DNA of 21,619 nt, taken from NCBI GenBank assembly GCA_001887945.1, contig LDOQ01000102.1:1-21619 (forward strand). The letters run 5' to 3'. Under the pieces are notes generated by a model that saw only the letters and a program-made list of their open reading frames with translations, was not told the origin of the DNA and did no database searches. Source of the DNA: Spraguea lophii. Lineage: Eukaryota > Microsporidia > Spragueidae. Made by a program: the position numbers and the translations under genes. Shown in pieces: positions 1-8,908 of the stretch (position 1 is its first letter; every line of letters starts with the position of its first letter).

Positions 1-123
1 CATAAAATTCCAACAAAACCTCTTCATCTATTAAGAATGTTTTGAGGTCTTCTATAGATTTGAATGCCTTATCGGTTATTAAAAAAAGCCATGTTGGGGT
101 AAAAAAAATTTTATTTTGCTTTT

Positions 124-171
124 CTAAACTTTAAGGTCTACCAAAAAAATTCGGTAGACCTTAAAGTTTAG
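124..171. repeat. Perfect 19-bp inverted repeat (foldback)
   Basis: Arms at 124-142 (CTAAACTTTAAGGTCTACC) and 153-171 are exact reverse complements around a 10-nt A-rich loop. In a region where every other repeat is decayed, perfect pairing suggests a young or constrained structure. It lies just beyond the 3' end of the ISXO2 relic at 185-1030. It could be a foldback/MITE remnant, two abutting transposon ends, or a strong RNA stem-loop; the sequence does not decide. Confidence 0.85.
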
Positions 172-184
172 GAGTCCCAAAATT

Positions 185-1030
185 TTGGTAAAAAGTAGTT
201 TTAATTATCAAAAAAGGTATGTAAAAGAGTGGTTTTAATTATCAAAAAAGGTATGTAAAAGAGTGGTTTTTAAAGAAAATAAACCATCAAATAATCTTTA
301 ATAAATCTGATAACGCGGAAAATGAGCACTTTTTATCATATAAATAAAAAATATTATTTTATATAATTTTTTATATGTTTATTCCTATTATATCCTCTTG
401 TTTTTAACAAATATTTCACGTGTTTCTACTTATTCTTTATGTTTTGCATGTAAATTACGAGATTGTTTGGATTTACAAAATTCCCGAAGTGAGTTACGCT
501 ATAACGAAAATAATCCATTCTAGTCAATGAAGTATAACCCTTTCCACAGTCTGAAATAATGGTTGTTTCCTTTTTATATTGTGAAATACATTTTTTTACG
601 TTTTAATATATTCCTTTTAGTAGTTATTCCCCAAAACACTTTTTGTCTCTCTACATAATCTTTCAACACACCATTGTTTTTCTGTTATTTTTTCCTTGTT
701 TTACTTTATTCCATATTATATTCCTAATATTTACATATATGATATTAGAAATACTGTTTTCTCTTAAAATTTTTTTGTTTTGTTTGAAATATCGTAAATT
801 CTCAATAAAATTTTTGATAAAAAGGTCTTCAAACCATAAAAAAAACGATTTTTTCCTGATAGAAAATGAAGTATTTGTGCATTTAGAATTAGTACACTTC
901 CACAGCCATTTGTTTATGCATCCATTAATCATCTATTTCAATACCTTTTTATAGTTAGAACATTTTCCCTGGTTTTTAAAAATACCCGAATCCACCAAAT
1001 AGGCAAAAAAAACATATGATTTTCTCATCA
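185..1030 (-). pseudogene. ISXO2-like (IS1595/Merlin) transposase relic
   Basis: Reading the minus strand in shifting frames gives the order expected of an ISXO2-like DDE transposase. An N-terminal zinc-ribbon-like stretch comes first, with KCSN and later WKCTNSKC followed by FSIRKKSFF (about 930-830). The DDE core then appears near 560-420, with TTIISDCGKGYTSL, GNFVNPNNL and the IHTQ-like tail IYMQNIKNK. The tryptophan usually found after SDC is Gly, and the Trp of the NxW motif is TAG. There are several frameshifts, so this cannot make protein. It is paralogous along its length to the relic at 10200-10965. The overlapping plus-strand ORF at 643-954 is its shadow. Family assignment rests on motif order; termini were not found. 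Confidence 0.8.
198..265. repeat. Two exact tandem copies of a 34-bp unit
   Basis: Units 198-231 and 232-265 are identical, and a third begins and fades after 265. The paralogous relic at 10200-10965 has only one diverged unit at the matching place, so this is a recent local duplication inside the 3' part of the ISXO2 relic. Confidence 0.85.
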
Positions 1031-1144
1031 ATGAGATTAATTTTATTCTATTAATAATATCAATTTTTATCATAAAGGCCTCTTTTATATACCTTTTTTT
1101 GAAAGTTAAAACGATCTTTTATCGAAACATTAAAATAACAATAT

Positions 1145-2908
1145 TTAATTATTTGTTAAAGAAGGTTCACTACTTTTATCGGTCGTTAAATTATCCAAAG
1201 TATTATTTTTAAGTTTTTCCAACCAGTTACACGTATGTTTTTTATTGGCATATTCTTCTGGCGGTAAAAATATATTTTCAATATGAGGTTTATCTTTGCT
1301 ATATTCTTTCGTGATATTCTCACTTGAGTTGTTTTCAAACACGAAATTCATTTCCGGTAAGAATTTTTTAATGTCGACAGGCCTGTGTTTGGTATAGGTA
1401 TCATTATATTGTATTTTATTGGTTAAAATATCATAGATAGCATATGCATTTTTTTCTGACAAAAGCTGAAAAATCTCCATATCAATTTTTTCTAAATATA
1501 TTTTGTCATTATCATGAACTTTGAATGAGAAGTAATTTAGATCAAAATAACAATACGATTCTTTATGTTTTAGTATGATTTTTAGATCAGTTATGATCAT
1601 TTCACTGTACTTATAATATTTCATATATTTAGGAGTTAATTTGGTATTAATTGAATTATAATTTTCAGCACACATATAATAATTTTTTAAAATATAATTA
1701 TTGTTTACATATGAAAAATCATAAGATACATCATTGATTATAATTTTATTATTTTTGAATAAAATTTTTAGATTCATTTCAAATTCTTGATATTTAAAAT
1801 CTATTTCAATCAATAGTTCTAACTTATCTATAACATAATCAATTATTCTTATTAGATCGTCATGTTTCATTTTTATTTCTAAATAATAGAAATCAACTCT
1901 TATTTCGCCAGTAACAAAATCCGCTCGATCTTCGTTTTTATAAATTTTCATTGGATATGTATTATGTAGAAATTTACGACATATCATAACTCTATAATTA
2001 CGACTTGGTATGATTTTAAAATATGTGTACGGTGTTGTAATATGGTTCCTTTCATCCAAAATATAAAGTATTTTACTTTTATTAATATGAAATTTTTGAT
2101 TATATAAATATTTTAAAATCACTTCGCGACAGTTATCCAGTATAATGGTGTATATCGATTCTATTTCAAAAAAAACGATTTTACGATCCGGTTCTTTTAC
2201 CCAGTGGTATTTTGCAATATGTTCATTTTTAATCGCCAAAATTAAATTATTTTCTTTTTCAATCGTAGTTTCTACGATGTTGAAATAAAAATTGGTATTT
2301 TTATGTTTTATTATAAAATATAATCCGGTTAAATTTATAGATGAAAAAACCTTTTCGGGTATTTTACATTTAATAATAATTCTATCGTTCTTCGGAATTA
2401 CTTCTTTTATTTGGAAGCTTTCAAAATAATTTTCTAAGTTAAATTTAACCGGCTTCTCGTATTCTATTTTTTTAAAAATGGTTTGTGAATCCAAGGTAAA
2501 TCTAAAATTAACAATAAGTGATTTAAGTTTTGATAATTGATCAAATGAATAATTAATTTCCAATACTTCTATTGATTGTGTGTATATATTGTTGTCACAT
2601 GTTAAAGTAATTGGTTCGAGGAGTAATTTTGCAACTATTTTTTCATTATCTTTTACTTCCACTTCAATTTTAGTTATAACGATTGGATAAGAAGGACATA
2701 TTTTAAAAGAATAATGTAGTTTGATTAGATCATGCCTACTCGTTAATATAGAAATTCCTTGGTATGTTAAACTTTCGTTTAAACCTTGTTCTAACTCTCT
2801 AGCTATTGTTTTAAACCTTTTCCACGTTTTCAAAAAATATATTAATATAATGATACCAATCACAACCAGAAATATCATTAATAAATATCCTGCTTTTATA
2901 TTTGGCAT
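1145..2908 (-). CDS. Type II membrane protein of unknown function (main frame)
   Basis: The frame is 587 codons, by far the longest in the window, and intact. Residues about 8-26 (YLLMIFLVVIGIIILIYFL) form one strong transmembrane segment followed by basic residues (KTWKRFK). The remaining ~550 residues have no second membrane span and alternate short hydrophobic and charged stretches, suggesting beta-rich extracytoplasmic domains. The C-terminal ~70 residues are polar and Asn/Lys-rich. I do not recognise the family. A tandem LEA2-like lumenal protein is one possibility from the layout alone, but no motif proves it. The ATG lies six nucleotides after an in-frame TGA that ends a 44-codon frame, so the original start was probably at 3046. 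Start choice is therefore uncertain; the coding status is well supported by length in DNA with so many stop codons. Confidence 0.8.
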   Translation of the reverse strand: MPNIKAGYLLMIFLVVIGIIILIYFLKTWKRFKTIARELEQGLNESLTYQGISILTSRHDLIKLHYSFKICPSYPIVITKIEVEVKDNEKIVAKLLLEPITLTCDNNIYTQSIEVLEINYSFDQLSKLKSLIVNFRFTLDSQTIFKKIEYEKPVKFNLENYFESFQIKEVIPKNDRIIIKCKIPEKVFSSINLTGLYFIIKHKNTNFYFNIVETTIEKENNLILAIKNEHIAKYHWVKEPDRKIVFFEIESIYTIILDNCREVILKYLYNQKFHINKSKILYILDERNHITTPYTYFKIIPSRNYRVMICRKFLHNTYPMKIYKNEDRADFVTGEIRVDFYYLEIKMKHDDLIRIIDYVIDKLELLIEIDFKYQEFEMNLKILFKNNKIIINDVSYDFSYVNNNYILKNYYMCAENYNSINTKLTPKYMKYYKYSEMIITDLKIILKHKESYCYFDLNYFSFKVHDNDKIYLEKIDMEIFQLLSEKNAYAIYDILTNKIQYNDTYTKHRPVDIKKFLPEMNFVFENNSSENITKEYSKDKPHIENIFLPPEEYANKKHTCNWLEKLKNNTLDNLTTDKSSEPSLTNN

Positions 2909-2911
2909 ATG

Positions 2912-3046
2912 TCATCGATTTAATCTCGTACCTATAGCCTGTGGAATATCTTCTATAACAATAGAATCTTCAGTATATTCATTTTCTATTATTGATATCT
3001 CATCATCATTCTTTTGTTTAGAATATCTTACACGTAAATTTTTCAT
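2912..3046 (-). CDS. 44-codon acidic frame, likely lost N-terminal tail
   Basis: ATG at 3046 opens 44 codons ending in TGA at 2914-2912. Only CAT separates that stop from the ATG of the 587-codon gene, and the frame is the same. The peptide starts MKNLRVRYSKQKNDDE, has an acidic middle, and ends IPQAIGTRLNR. A short hydrophilic, charged leader before a membrane span is what a type II membrane protein's cytosolic tail looks like. I infer one original gene of about 632 residues (3046 to 1145) cut by a TGA. Alternatives are a real upstream ORF with reinitiation, stop readthrough, or an assembly error. Upstream on the minus strand lies AAAAAGGTAAATT, a possible start-proximal signal that I cannot confirm. 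Confidence 0.55.
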   Translation of the reverse strand: MKNLRVRYSKQKNDDEISIIENEYTEDSIVIEDIPQAIGTRLNR

Positions 3047-3739
3047 GATATGGTTCTTGTTTTCATTTTAAATATCAAATAATTTACCTTTTTATTAAAA
3101 TAATTTGTATAAGACATTTGAAGTATATACATATTAACTGGAATAGATATTTATATTTTATATTAATCATTGGTTGAATATCATGATGATATGCTATTAA
3201 ATAGAATGGAAATATTCTATAGAAACAATGTATTTAATCAACGAAAAGATTAGAAAACAAATGATAAAATCCAAAATACAACGGATCTTATAATTAATCG
3301 AATAAATTATAAACCAAAACATCACTTATCACATTAACCATTATAATTGTAATATTTCATGTAAAAATTTAATATTCACAAGTAATTTTATTTATTTATA
3401 ATACAAAATCGTATTTCAACCTTCAAACATCTAGATATATGTTTATCTTCCTTATATTAACAAAATCTAAATATTGTATTTTGAAGTTTGATTAGTGAAA
3501 ATATAAATAATAAACCATAAATATTTGATTGCCAAAAAATAAAATAGTTATTTGAATATTTAAAGATATTAAATGAATATAAAGTGTTCTTCCATCGTTT
3601 AATTTCAAGAATTGGATTAATTAAAAACATTAAAAGTTTCATAAATATAATAAAATAATTATTTCTTTTATTGTAAATTATAAATATTGAAACAAAAATA
3701 AGCCTTAAAAAGTATAAAAATATTGGTTTAGGATAATAT
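3047..3739. other. AT-rich spacer, no supported gene
   Basis: This holds the upstream region of the membrane protein gene and then AT-rich sequence. A 61-codon minus frame at 3457-3642 has no recognisable motif and no supporting context. I see no RNA gene or repeat that I can support. Confidence 0.5.
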
Positions 3740-3875
3740 TTTAATTGTAGTTAAATAACCATAGATGATTGTAATTTCATGATCTGCAGGTCTCAGTGGC
3801 TAAAGCATATAATATTTCTAACTAATTGTCATACATATATGCACTAATATCATCTTACTTTATATTAAGCATAAT
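3740..3875 (-). repeat. SINE fragment, 3' part, heavily decayed
   Basis: It aligns in order with the 3' third of the SINE copies at 12511-12985 and 20110-20608. Landmarks are ATGATCTGCAGGTC (for the CCATGGTCTGTGACC region), then ACTAATTGTCATACATATATG and ATATCATCTTACTTTAT, which match the ACTAACTGG...ATATGCATTAATCTCATCTTATCTTA block. The 5' portion, including the tRNA-like head, is missing. The left end of the ISXO2 element at 3936 lies about 60 bp further on and may have truncated it. Confidence 0.6.
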
Positions 3876-3935
3876 CCCACAGAAATAAAATCTTTGAATT
3901 GTAAAAATAAAATATAAGTTTATTTGGAGTTAGAA

Positions 3936-4757
3936 TACTCTACGTATGTCCGAAGGTCGTTAAATTTTTTTACCCTTGCTGCAGAACAAACAAATTAGCT
4001 TAGAAGACGTAAAAAACATATTCAATTCGTTATTAAACAAGTTTATAAATATTCAAAAATGTTTTTTTTTGTCTGATAATAGTAAGGAAATAAAAAATAC
4101 AGAAAAACAAAATTTATTTCTGTTATCGTCAAGTTATATGGGAAGGATATCACAATCTATTGAAGTCAACACCGAAGAATATAATAATTAAATTAGAAGA
4201 AAATTCAACAATTCTTATTTAAAAAAATATATAAAAACAGAGGAAAAGATATAATTGTAGAAATATAAGAGTCAATGTTTGATAAGAGGAAATATAACAG
4301 AGGAGATAGGGTCGATGGGAAATTGATGTTGTAGAAAGAATCAACAGCAAACTATTATTTTTAAAGTAATCTAAGGTCTAATAAGAAAACCTCTCAACTG
4401 TTATAAAACCCGTATTAAGCATGAATTCTGATTATATTGAGATTGTTGGAAAGGATACAATATTAAAAACGTAAATATGAAATATTACATTATAAGCCAC
4501 AACAACAATTTCAGAATCTTTGAAATTATTGTACACACTAACACAATAGAAGGTACTTATATAACGTAAAAAAGTTTGTCACCAAAAGATATTTTAACTC
4601 CAACAAATTGCAATTCTTTTCAAACCTTTTTATATTTATGAAAAATGAAGAAAATAATGTTTTTGATAACCCAATTAAACTTTTATTCATTGTTTAATAT
4701 TTTATTTTTAAGATAAAAAAAATTTTAATGACTTTCAAAAGGGGCATACGTAGGGTA
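3936..4757 (+). mobile_element. ISXO2-like (Merlin) element with both TIRs
   Basis: The ends 3936-3951 (TACTCTACGTATGTCC) and 4742-4757 (GGGCATACGTAGGGTA) are inverted repeats matching at 14 of 16 positions, giving an 822-bp element. Inside on the plus strand is a decayed transposase. The last ~400 bp match the 3' end of the element at 14068-15240, including a shared GGTGACAAACTTTTT-type block at about 4570-4590 on the minus strand. No clean flanking target duplication was found. Confidence 0.65.
3976..4480 (+). pseudogene. ISXO2-like transposase, degenerate
   Basis: An initial open stretch to 4191 begins, after a CTG codon, with LQNKQISLEDVKNIF and ends in a stop. Further on, about 4245-4330, the read-through is DIIVEI-stop-ESMFDKRKYNRGDRVDGK. 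This is the hallmark first-catalytic-residue block of ISXO2-like transposases, usually VEIDES..GKRKYNRG. The first catalytic Asp codon is now TAA, the Trp expected after the Gly is Leu, and the reading frame fails soon after. NSDYIEIV near 4420-4450 occupies the place of the family's terminal HTQ-IE block. The gene is dead and sits inside the TIR-bounded element. Confidence 0.7.
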
Positions 4758-4867
4758 CCCTCTAGCCAAAAATATAGTAATTCAATATAAATTTCTTAGT
4801 AACTGTTATATTTGTTTTTAAGAACCAAAGTATTAGATCATGATAAACCAGAAAAAGTTCGATTAAT

Positions 4868-4906
4868 AAAACCTCCCCCGAAAACCCCCGCGGTTGGGAG
4901 TTGAGT
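4868..4906. other. Small GC-rich patch with weak stem
   Basis: CTCCCCCGAAAACCCCCGCG followed by GTTGGGAG stands out in DNA of very low GC. CTCCC and GGGAG can pair, with an inner CCG/CGG. It lies between two ISXO2 relics and matches nothing else in the window that I could see. It may be a remnant of a GC-richer insertion. Confidence 0.35.
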
Positions 4907-5050
4907 AGGAGAAATGGAAAATTATAAAATAAGTGTGTAATATTAAGGTTATAAATTAATATTAATCTCTCCAAAAACAAATCCTTAAATAGGAATATAA
5001 TAATAAAGAATCGAATTTAATTAGAAAATAAGATAAATTGATCGAGTAAA

Positions 5051-5800
5051 ATGATTTTTTTTCAGATTTAGGAATTCTTAAAGAAAATCCTCGATGTCCT
5101 ATATGCAGAAAGAATATAAAAATGATAAGAAGTAAGTCGAACGATTTTTATTTTAATATGGTATGGTAAAAGATGTAATAAAAAGTGTGTTTCAATAAGA
5201 ATTGACAATGTTTTGAGTAATATTAAATTACTTTAATTATTATAATCCGAGTAATATATGAATGAACTCAAAAGAAAGGATTCAAAAATATAATGAAGAG
5301 AATAGAAATATCATTTCATGGTATGAAATCAATAATATCAATTTTTGAGTCGTGTATAATAAAAAATAAAAAGATAAATGGTAAAGGCAAATGGGTTGAA
5401 ATAAACGAATCGGTTATTTCAAAAAGAAAGTACAATATTGGAAGACTCAATAAACACATGCGGATTGTTAATGGTATTGACAGGTAATTAAGGAAATGTT
5501 TTTTGATGTAATAATTACAAGAAATGCAAAATTTTTGAGGCAATTATTAAGAAATATGTTAAAAAAGATTCAACAATAATAACAAATTATTGGAGAGGAT
5601 ATAGAAATATTCAAAATTTAACTTATCAGTGTTTTAAAATAAGCCATTCAAGAAAATTTTTAAGGACAAGAATTAGAAAAATAAATACATAAAACAATAA
5701 AGGCGAATCGGCGCTGACTAAAAGATTATATAGGAACAAGAAAACCAAAGTTTAAACAGGGTTTTGGGAAGCGATTCCACAATATTTTTTTTTAAAAAGA
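5051..5800 (+). pseudogene. ISXO2-like transposase relic, second subfamily
   Basis: Plus-strand frames in order give a zinc-ribbon start (RCPICRKNIKMIRS, about 5102-5145), a second Cys region with KCVSIRI near 5185-5205, and the core block GKGKWVEINESVISKRKYN (about 5380-5435). These are followed by NIGRLNKHM and GIDR, then TNYWRGYRN near 5585-5615 and SHSRKFL-like residues near 5645. A long open segment at 5293-5487 covers the core. The first catalytic Asp is Asn (VEINES instead of VEIDES), the Trp of the following strand is Arg, and several frameshifts and TAA codons follow. It differs from the element at 3936-4757 more than those at 3936 and 14068 differ from each other, so it is a separate lineage. 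Confidence 0.8.
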
Positions 5801-5829
5801 TCGTAATTTCGATTTTGGAAAATTATGCT

Positions 5830-6440
5830 TGAGTTAAAATGCTTGAAAGATCTTAAAAATAATTAAAATGCCTTTTTATTTGAATTCGACATTGTTTCGG
5901 GGGTAATTAATATTATCATTATCGCTGGTAATTGAATTTTTTTAGCTAAAAGATTCTTAAGAATAGTAAAATTTTAAAACCAATTTACTAGAAAATAACA
6001 CACCCAAACATATGATTGAGAATCACTCAATCTTTATATTAAGACGGAATGAATTTTCGATATTAAAAAAAATAATTTTATTATCTGTTTTATGATATAA
6101 AAACTGTTTAATAAATCATACTTAAATCACAGAAACTTTTCTCAGAAAATATATAAATCATCATAATTTCCATTTAAAAACTTCTTTAATAAAAAGAAAT
6201 ACTTCTTTTCTTATGATATTGACCATTCATTTTATTCTTTTATAACAACCGATAAATTCTGATAAATAAAGGTTTTTTATATATAAATAATATACTGATT
6301 ATTTTAATATAACATTATAAGTTATGAAAAGCGACATAAGAACCAGATGTTTGATAATATATATAAAAAAGAGTGAATGCACTATTTATTTTATAACGAA
6401 AAATCCATATTATATAAAATATTAAAAATATATAACTTTT
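5830..6440 (+). repeat. Dispersed repeat R1, unknown nature
   Basis: About 600 bp align collinearly with 12005-12505 plus 12990-13110. Shared landmarks include TTTTTTAGC(T/C)AAAA, TTTATATTAAGA, ATATATAAAT, AACTTCTT, GATAAATT and TCTATATTATATA-like strings. Neither strand encodes a recognisable protein, though minus-strand fragments stay partly open in both copies. R1 lacks the SINE found in R2, so it preserves the pre-insertion sequence. It may be the wreck of an unrecognised transposon or a duplicated non-coding segment. Confidence 0.7.
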
Positions 6441-6839
6441 GTTTAATAATTAAGCAAATATACTATAAAAAAAAATTTTACTAAAAGATAAACATAATAA
6501 TTTTAATTGTTTTAAGATTATATTAAAATAAAAAAAAAGAAACGTATTTATTGGATCTGCTTAAAATATCAAGATCACTTATCATATCATAAACATATTT
6601 AATTTTATTAGACATTAGTTATTCAAATGAAGATAGACTAAAAAATTTTATTTTTCTAAAACCAAAAAATATTAAAAACTATAAAAGAAAACACAAAAAT
6701 CTACTGTTTCTTTTTGTACTCTTAAAATACCTTTCTAATTTATAAGATAAATATATTTTTTAATACGTAAAAATCCACATAAAAAGACATATTTAAAACA
6801 TAATTTGAAGAATGTAAAAAATATAGTTTAATATATATA
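6441..6839. other. AT-rich spacer, nothing recognised
   Basis: Very AT-rich sequence with dense stops in all frames. I see no gene, RNA or repeat that I can support. Confidence 0.5.
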
Positions 6840-7320
6840 ATGACTAAATATATACATAATATTGGATTATGTGATAATCTCTATAATAATTTTAAAAAAA
6901 TCAATAGTCCACGAGCAAACTTCCAAAAAGTAGAGGAGCGTGAAGAATAAAGCAGAAAAAAACATATCTATAGCCAATCGTTTTTAATTCTAAGTTTGGA
7001 TTCGAAAGCCATCGTCTTTTTACGTATACCAGCCGAGTTCAATTATTAAGAAAAAATGTTTATATTCTCGGAATTTTGAATGATGAACAAAATATATTGA
7101 ATAGCAATTTTACATTTCATGGGGAGGTTGGTTTTTCTGTATCAGCAAGAACAAAAAAAAGACAAAGAACGGGATAACATCAACATCTTACGCCATTGAT
7201 GTGTTATGTATTGAAACCAACTTTATAAAATCTTTGTGAAACGTCGACATAAAATTTCCAGAGCTGGTATTTTGGTTATGTTATTCTTATAATTACTGTT
7301 ATTATTCAATTTAAATTTAT
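6840..7320 (+). pseudogene. IS630/Tc1-like transposase relic (fragment)
   Basis: The best evidence is at about 7075-7165, where the plus strand reads NDEQNILNSNFTFHGEVGFS followed by VSARTKKRQRTG. This aligns with NFIFIDAVGFSVSMRSKNDR of the IS630-like relic at 15422-16474, that is, the block around the first catalytic Asp. Here the Asp is Gly (HGEVGF). A frameshift follows, then ITSTSYAIDVLCIETNFI. The second half of the gene is not found; a SINE starts right after, at 7338, and may have replaced or displaced it. Only one motif block supports the family, so confidence is moderate. Confidence 0.5.
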
Positions 7321-7337
7321 TAAAATTAAATAATTGT

Positions 7338-7791
7338 TCGATTCAATTGACTTGGTATTCGCAAAGTTATAATCCAGCCCGAATCTGGAAGGTTCAAATC
7401 TTCATCTTGAAAATTTTTTAAAACAAAAAAAGAAAAGCGCAACTTAGTGGCATGATTGGAAAGCATATCTGACCATATCTGTATAATGGTCTCAAAGCTA
7501 AATAAAAGGTGGCGATTAATTAATGATATTACAATTTTTGTATAATCAAAACTTGGACAATACTTTGCTAAATTCAAGGTTAAAATCATATTAAAGTCGA
7601 AAGAATGCTGATTTTACCATACATAACATACCAACACACGAATCATAAGTAAATTGAAACTAAGGTATATATAAAGTTAACCCCGTTGTTATAAGTTGCT
7701 CATAGTTTTAAAACCCGACCATCTCAGACCTTGAGAAATCGGAATCTATCGGAATGCTTTTATAAGAATTAAAATGTTATTTTTAAAAAAA
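7338..7791 (+). repeat. SINE copy, full length, strongly AT-decayed
   Basis: Full-length plus-strand copy. The tRNA-like head retains GGTTCAAATCT (7391-7401) for box B GGTTCGAATCC, followed by the same TTTT(C/T)AAAAC junction as the copy at 20110. The middle keeps GTATAATGGTC, and AACTTGGACAATACTTTGC stands for the ACTCGGCCAATACTATGC block. The 3' end keeps GACCATCTCAGACC and GAATTAAAATGTT, then an A-run to 7791. Substitutions are mostly G to A and C to T. Flanks TTATTAAAATTAAATAA and TTAATAAAATTATAAA may be a worn target duplication. The minus-strand ORF at 7326-7589 is a by-product. Confidence 0.75.
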
Positions 7792-8023
7792 TCCATAAAG
7801 TTAATAAAATTATAAAAAAAAAATTTTTCAAAATAAAAAATAAATATTAAGAAACTTTATTTCTAAAAAAACTACAAAATTAACTATAATATTATCTAAA
7901 ATTAAACGGAAAACACAATACACTTTAAGTTTTAAATATATAATTTTATGTAATGAATCTTCTATTAAAAAATGTCAAAAATAATGATCTTTTTATTTTA
8001 AATAATAATATTCAAAATAGTGG

Positions 8024-8908
8024 ATGGCTGGCTTTTTAAATTTATTTATAATATTTATAGCTTTAAATTATGATAACTTTTTACAAAACATTAAAGCATC
8101 AAATAATAGTATTGATAAGAAAGAAATAAAAGATGTATTCACATTAGAAAAGATTCAAGAGGAAGAATATGAAATTAATGGTAAAATTCGATATTCTTCG
8201 CTAAATTCTCCGCTTCAAGTAAAACATGTAAAAATCACCGAAATAGAATATGATGGTATTGAAATTAAATTTGTGGATAAAAATCGTTTACCTATTAATA
8301 TAAAAGAACCCGAGTTTTATAAAATAATTGGTGGTGATTTCAAATCAAATGATCGTAATTATTATTTTGAAATTATCTCAATAATTTTTAAAGTAACAGC
8401 ATTAATAGAAAAACAGTGTTTTCATACAACTTTGTGGTATGTTTGTCTCTCAAATCCAATAAAGATTTCTACATCATTCTATGATCAACTTACAGAATCA
8501 TTTAATATCCGTGGATTGAATGTCATTTATAAAGGTATAACTTTGATACTCCCGTTAAATTATTTTGATAATAACACGTATTCTAATTCGGAACGTTCAG
8601 AAAATCAAAATACATATCATGTAGACAATTTAAAAGTTGGACAGAAACCATATGTTTTGAATAATTTCACAATTAATAACGGTTCAAAAACATATAATAT
8701 CAATTATTTTATATCTAGTCTTATTTATTCGGAATTGTATACTAAAATTTATTGTAAAACAATCGATCATGGGATGATTGAAAGATATATCGGAAAAAAT
8801 ATTAATCAATGGAACATAAATGAAAAAATATTATTTTTTTGTACAAAAATAAATAAACCACAAGATGAGAGAATAATAACAGGAAAATACAAAATACAAA
8901 TAATTTAA
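8024..8908 (+). CDS. Putative secreted/membrane protein, front part of a broken gene
   Basis: An open frame of 294 codons starts at the first ATG after an in-frame TAG at 8018. The first ~16 residues (MAGFLNLFIIFIALNY) look like a signal peptide or signal anchor. Residues 30-290 are Lys/Asn/Ile-rich with repeated strand-like stretches and three Cys (about 132, 142 and 272-245 region), consistent with an exported, beta-rich domain. No known family is recognised. Reading in other frames beyond the TAA continues plausibly to 9362, so the stop at 8906-8908 is probably a frameshift product. A short stretch NYYFEIISIIFKV resembles YCYFDLNYFSFKV of the 1145-2908 protein, too weak to claim homology. 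Whether a shortened secreted protein is still made is unknown. Confidence 0.6.
   Translation: MAGFLNLFIIFIALNYDNFLQNIKASNNSIDKKEIKDVFTLEKIQEEEYEINGKIRYSSLNSPLQVKHVKITEIEYDGIEIKFVDKNRLPINIKEPEFYKIIGGDFKSNDRNYYFEIISIIFKVTALIEKQCFHTTLWYVCLSNPIKISTSFYDQLTESFNIRGLNVIYKGITLILPLNYFDNNTYSNSERSENQNTYHVDNLKVGQKPYVLNNFTINNGSKTYNINYFISSLIYSELYTKIYCKTIDHGMIERYIGKNINQWNINEKILFFCTKINKPQDERIITGKYKIQII

Noticed and set aside
643..954. 103-codon plus-strand ORF
   Set aside because: The opposite strand carries ISXO2 zinc-ribbon motifs; this frame is their shadow.
3457..3642. 61-codon minus-strand ORF
   Set aside because: Low complexity, with no motif or paralogue; consistent with chance.
7326..7589. 87-codon minus-strand ORF
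   Set aside because: It is antisense of the decayed SINE at 7338-7791.
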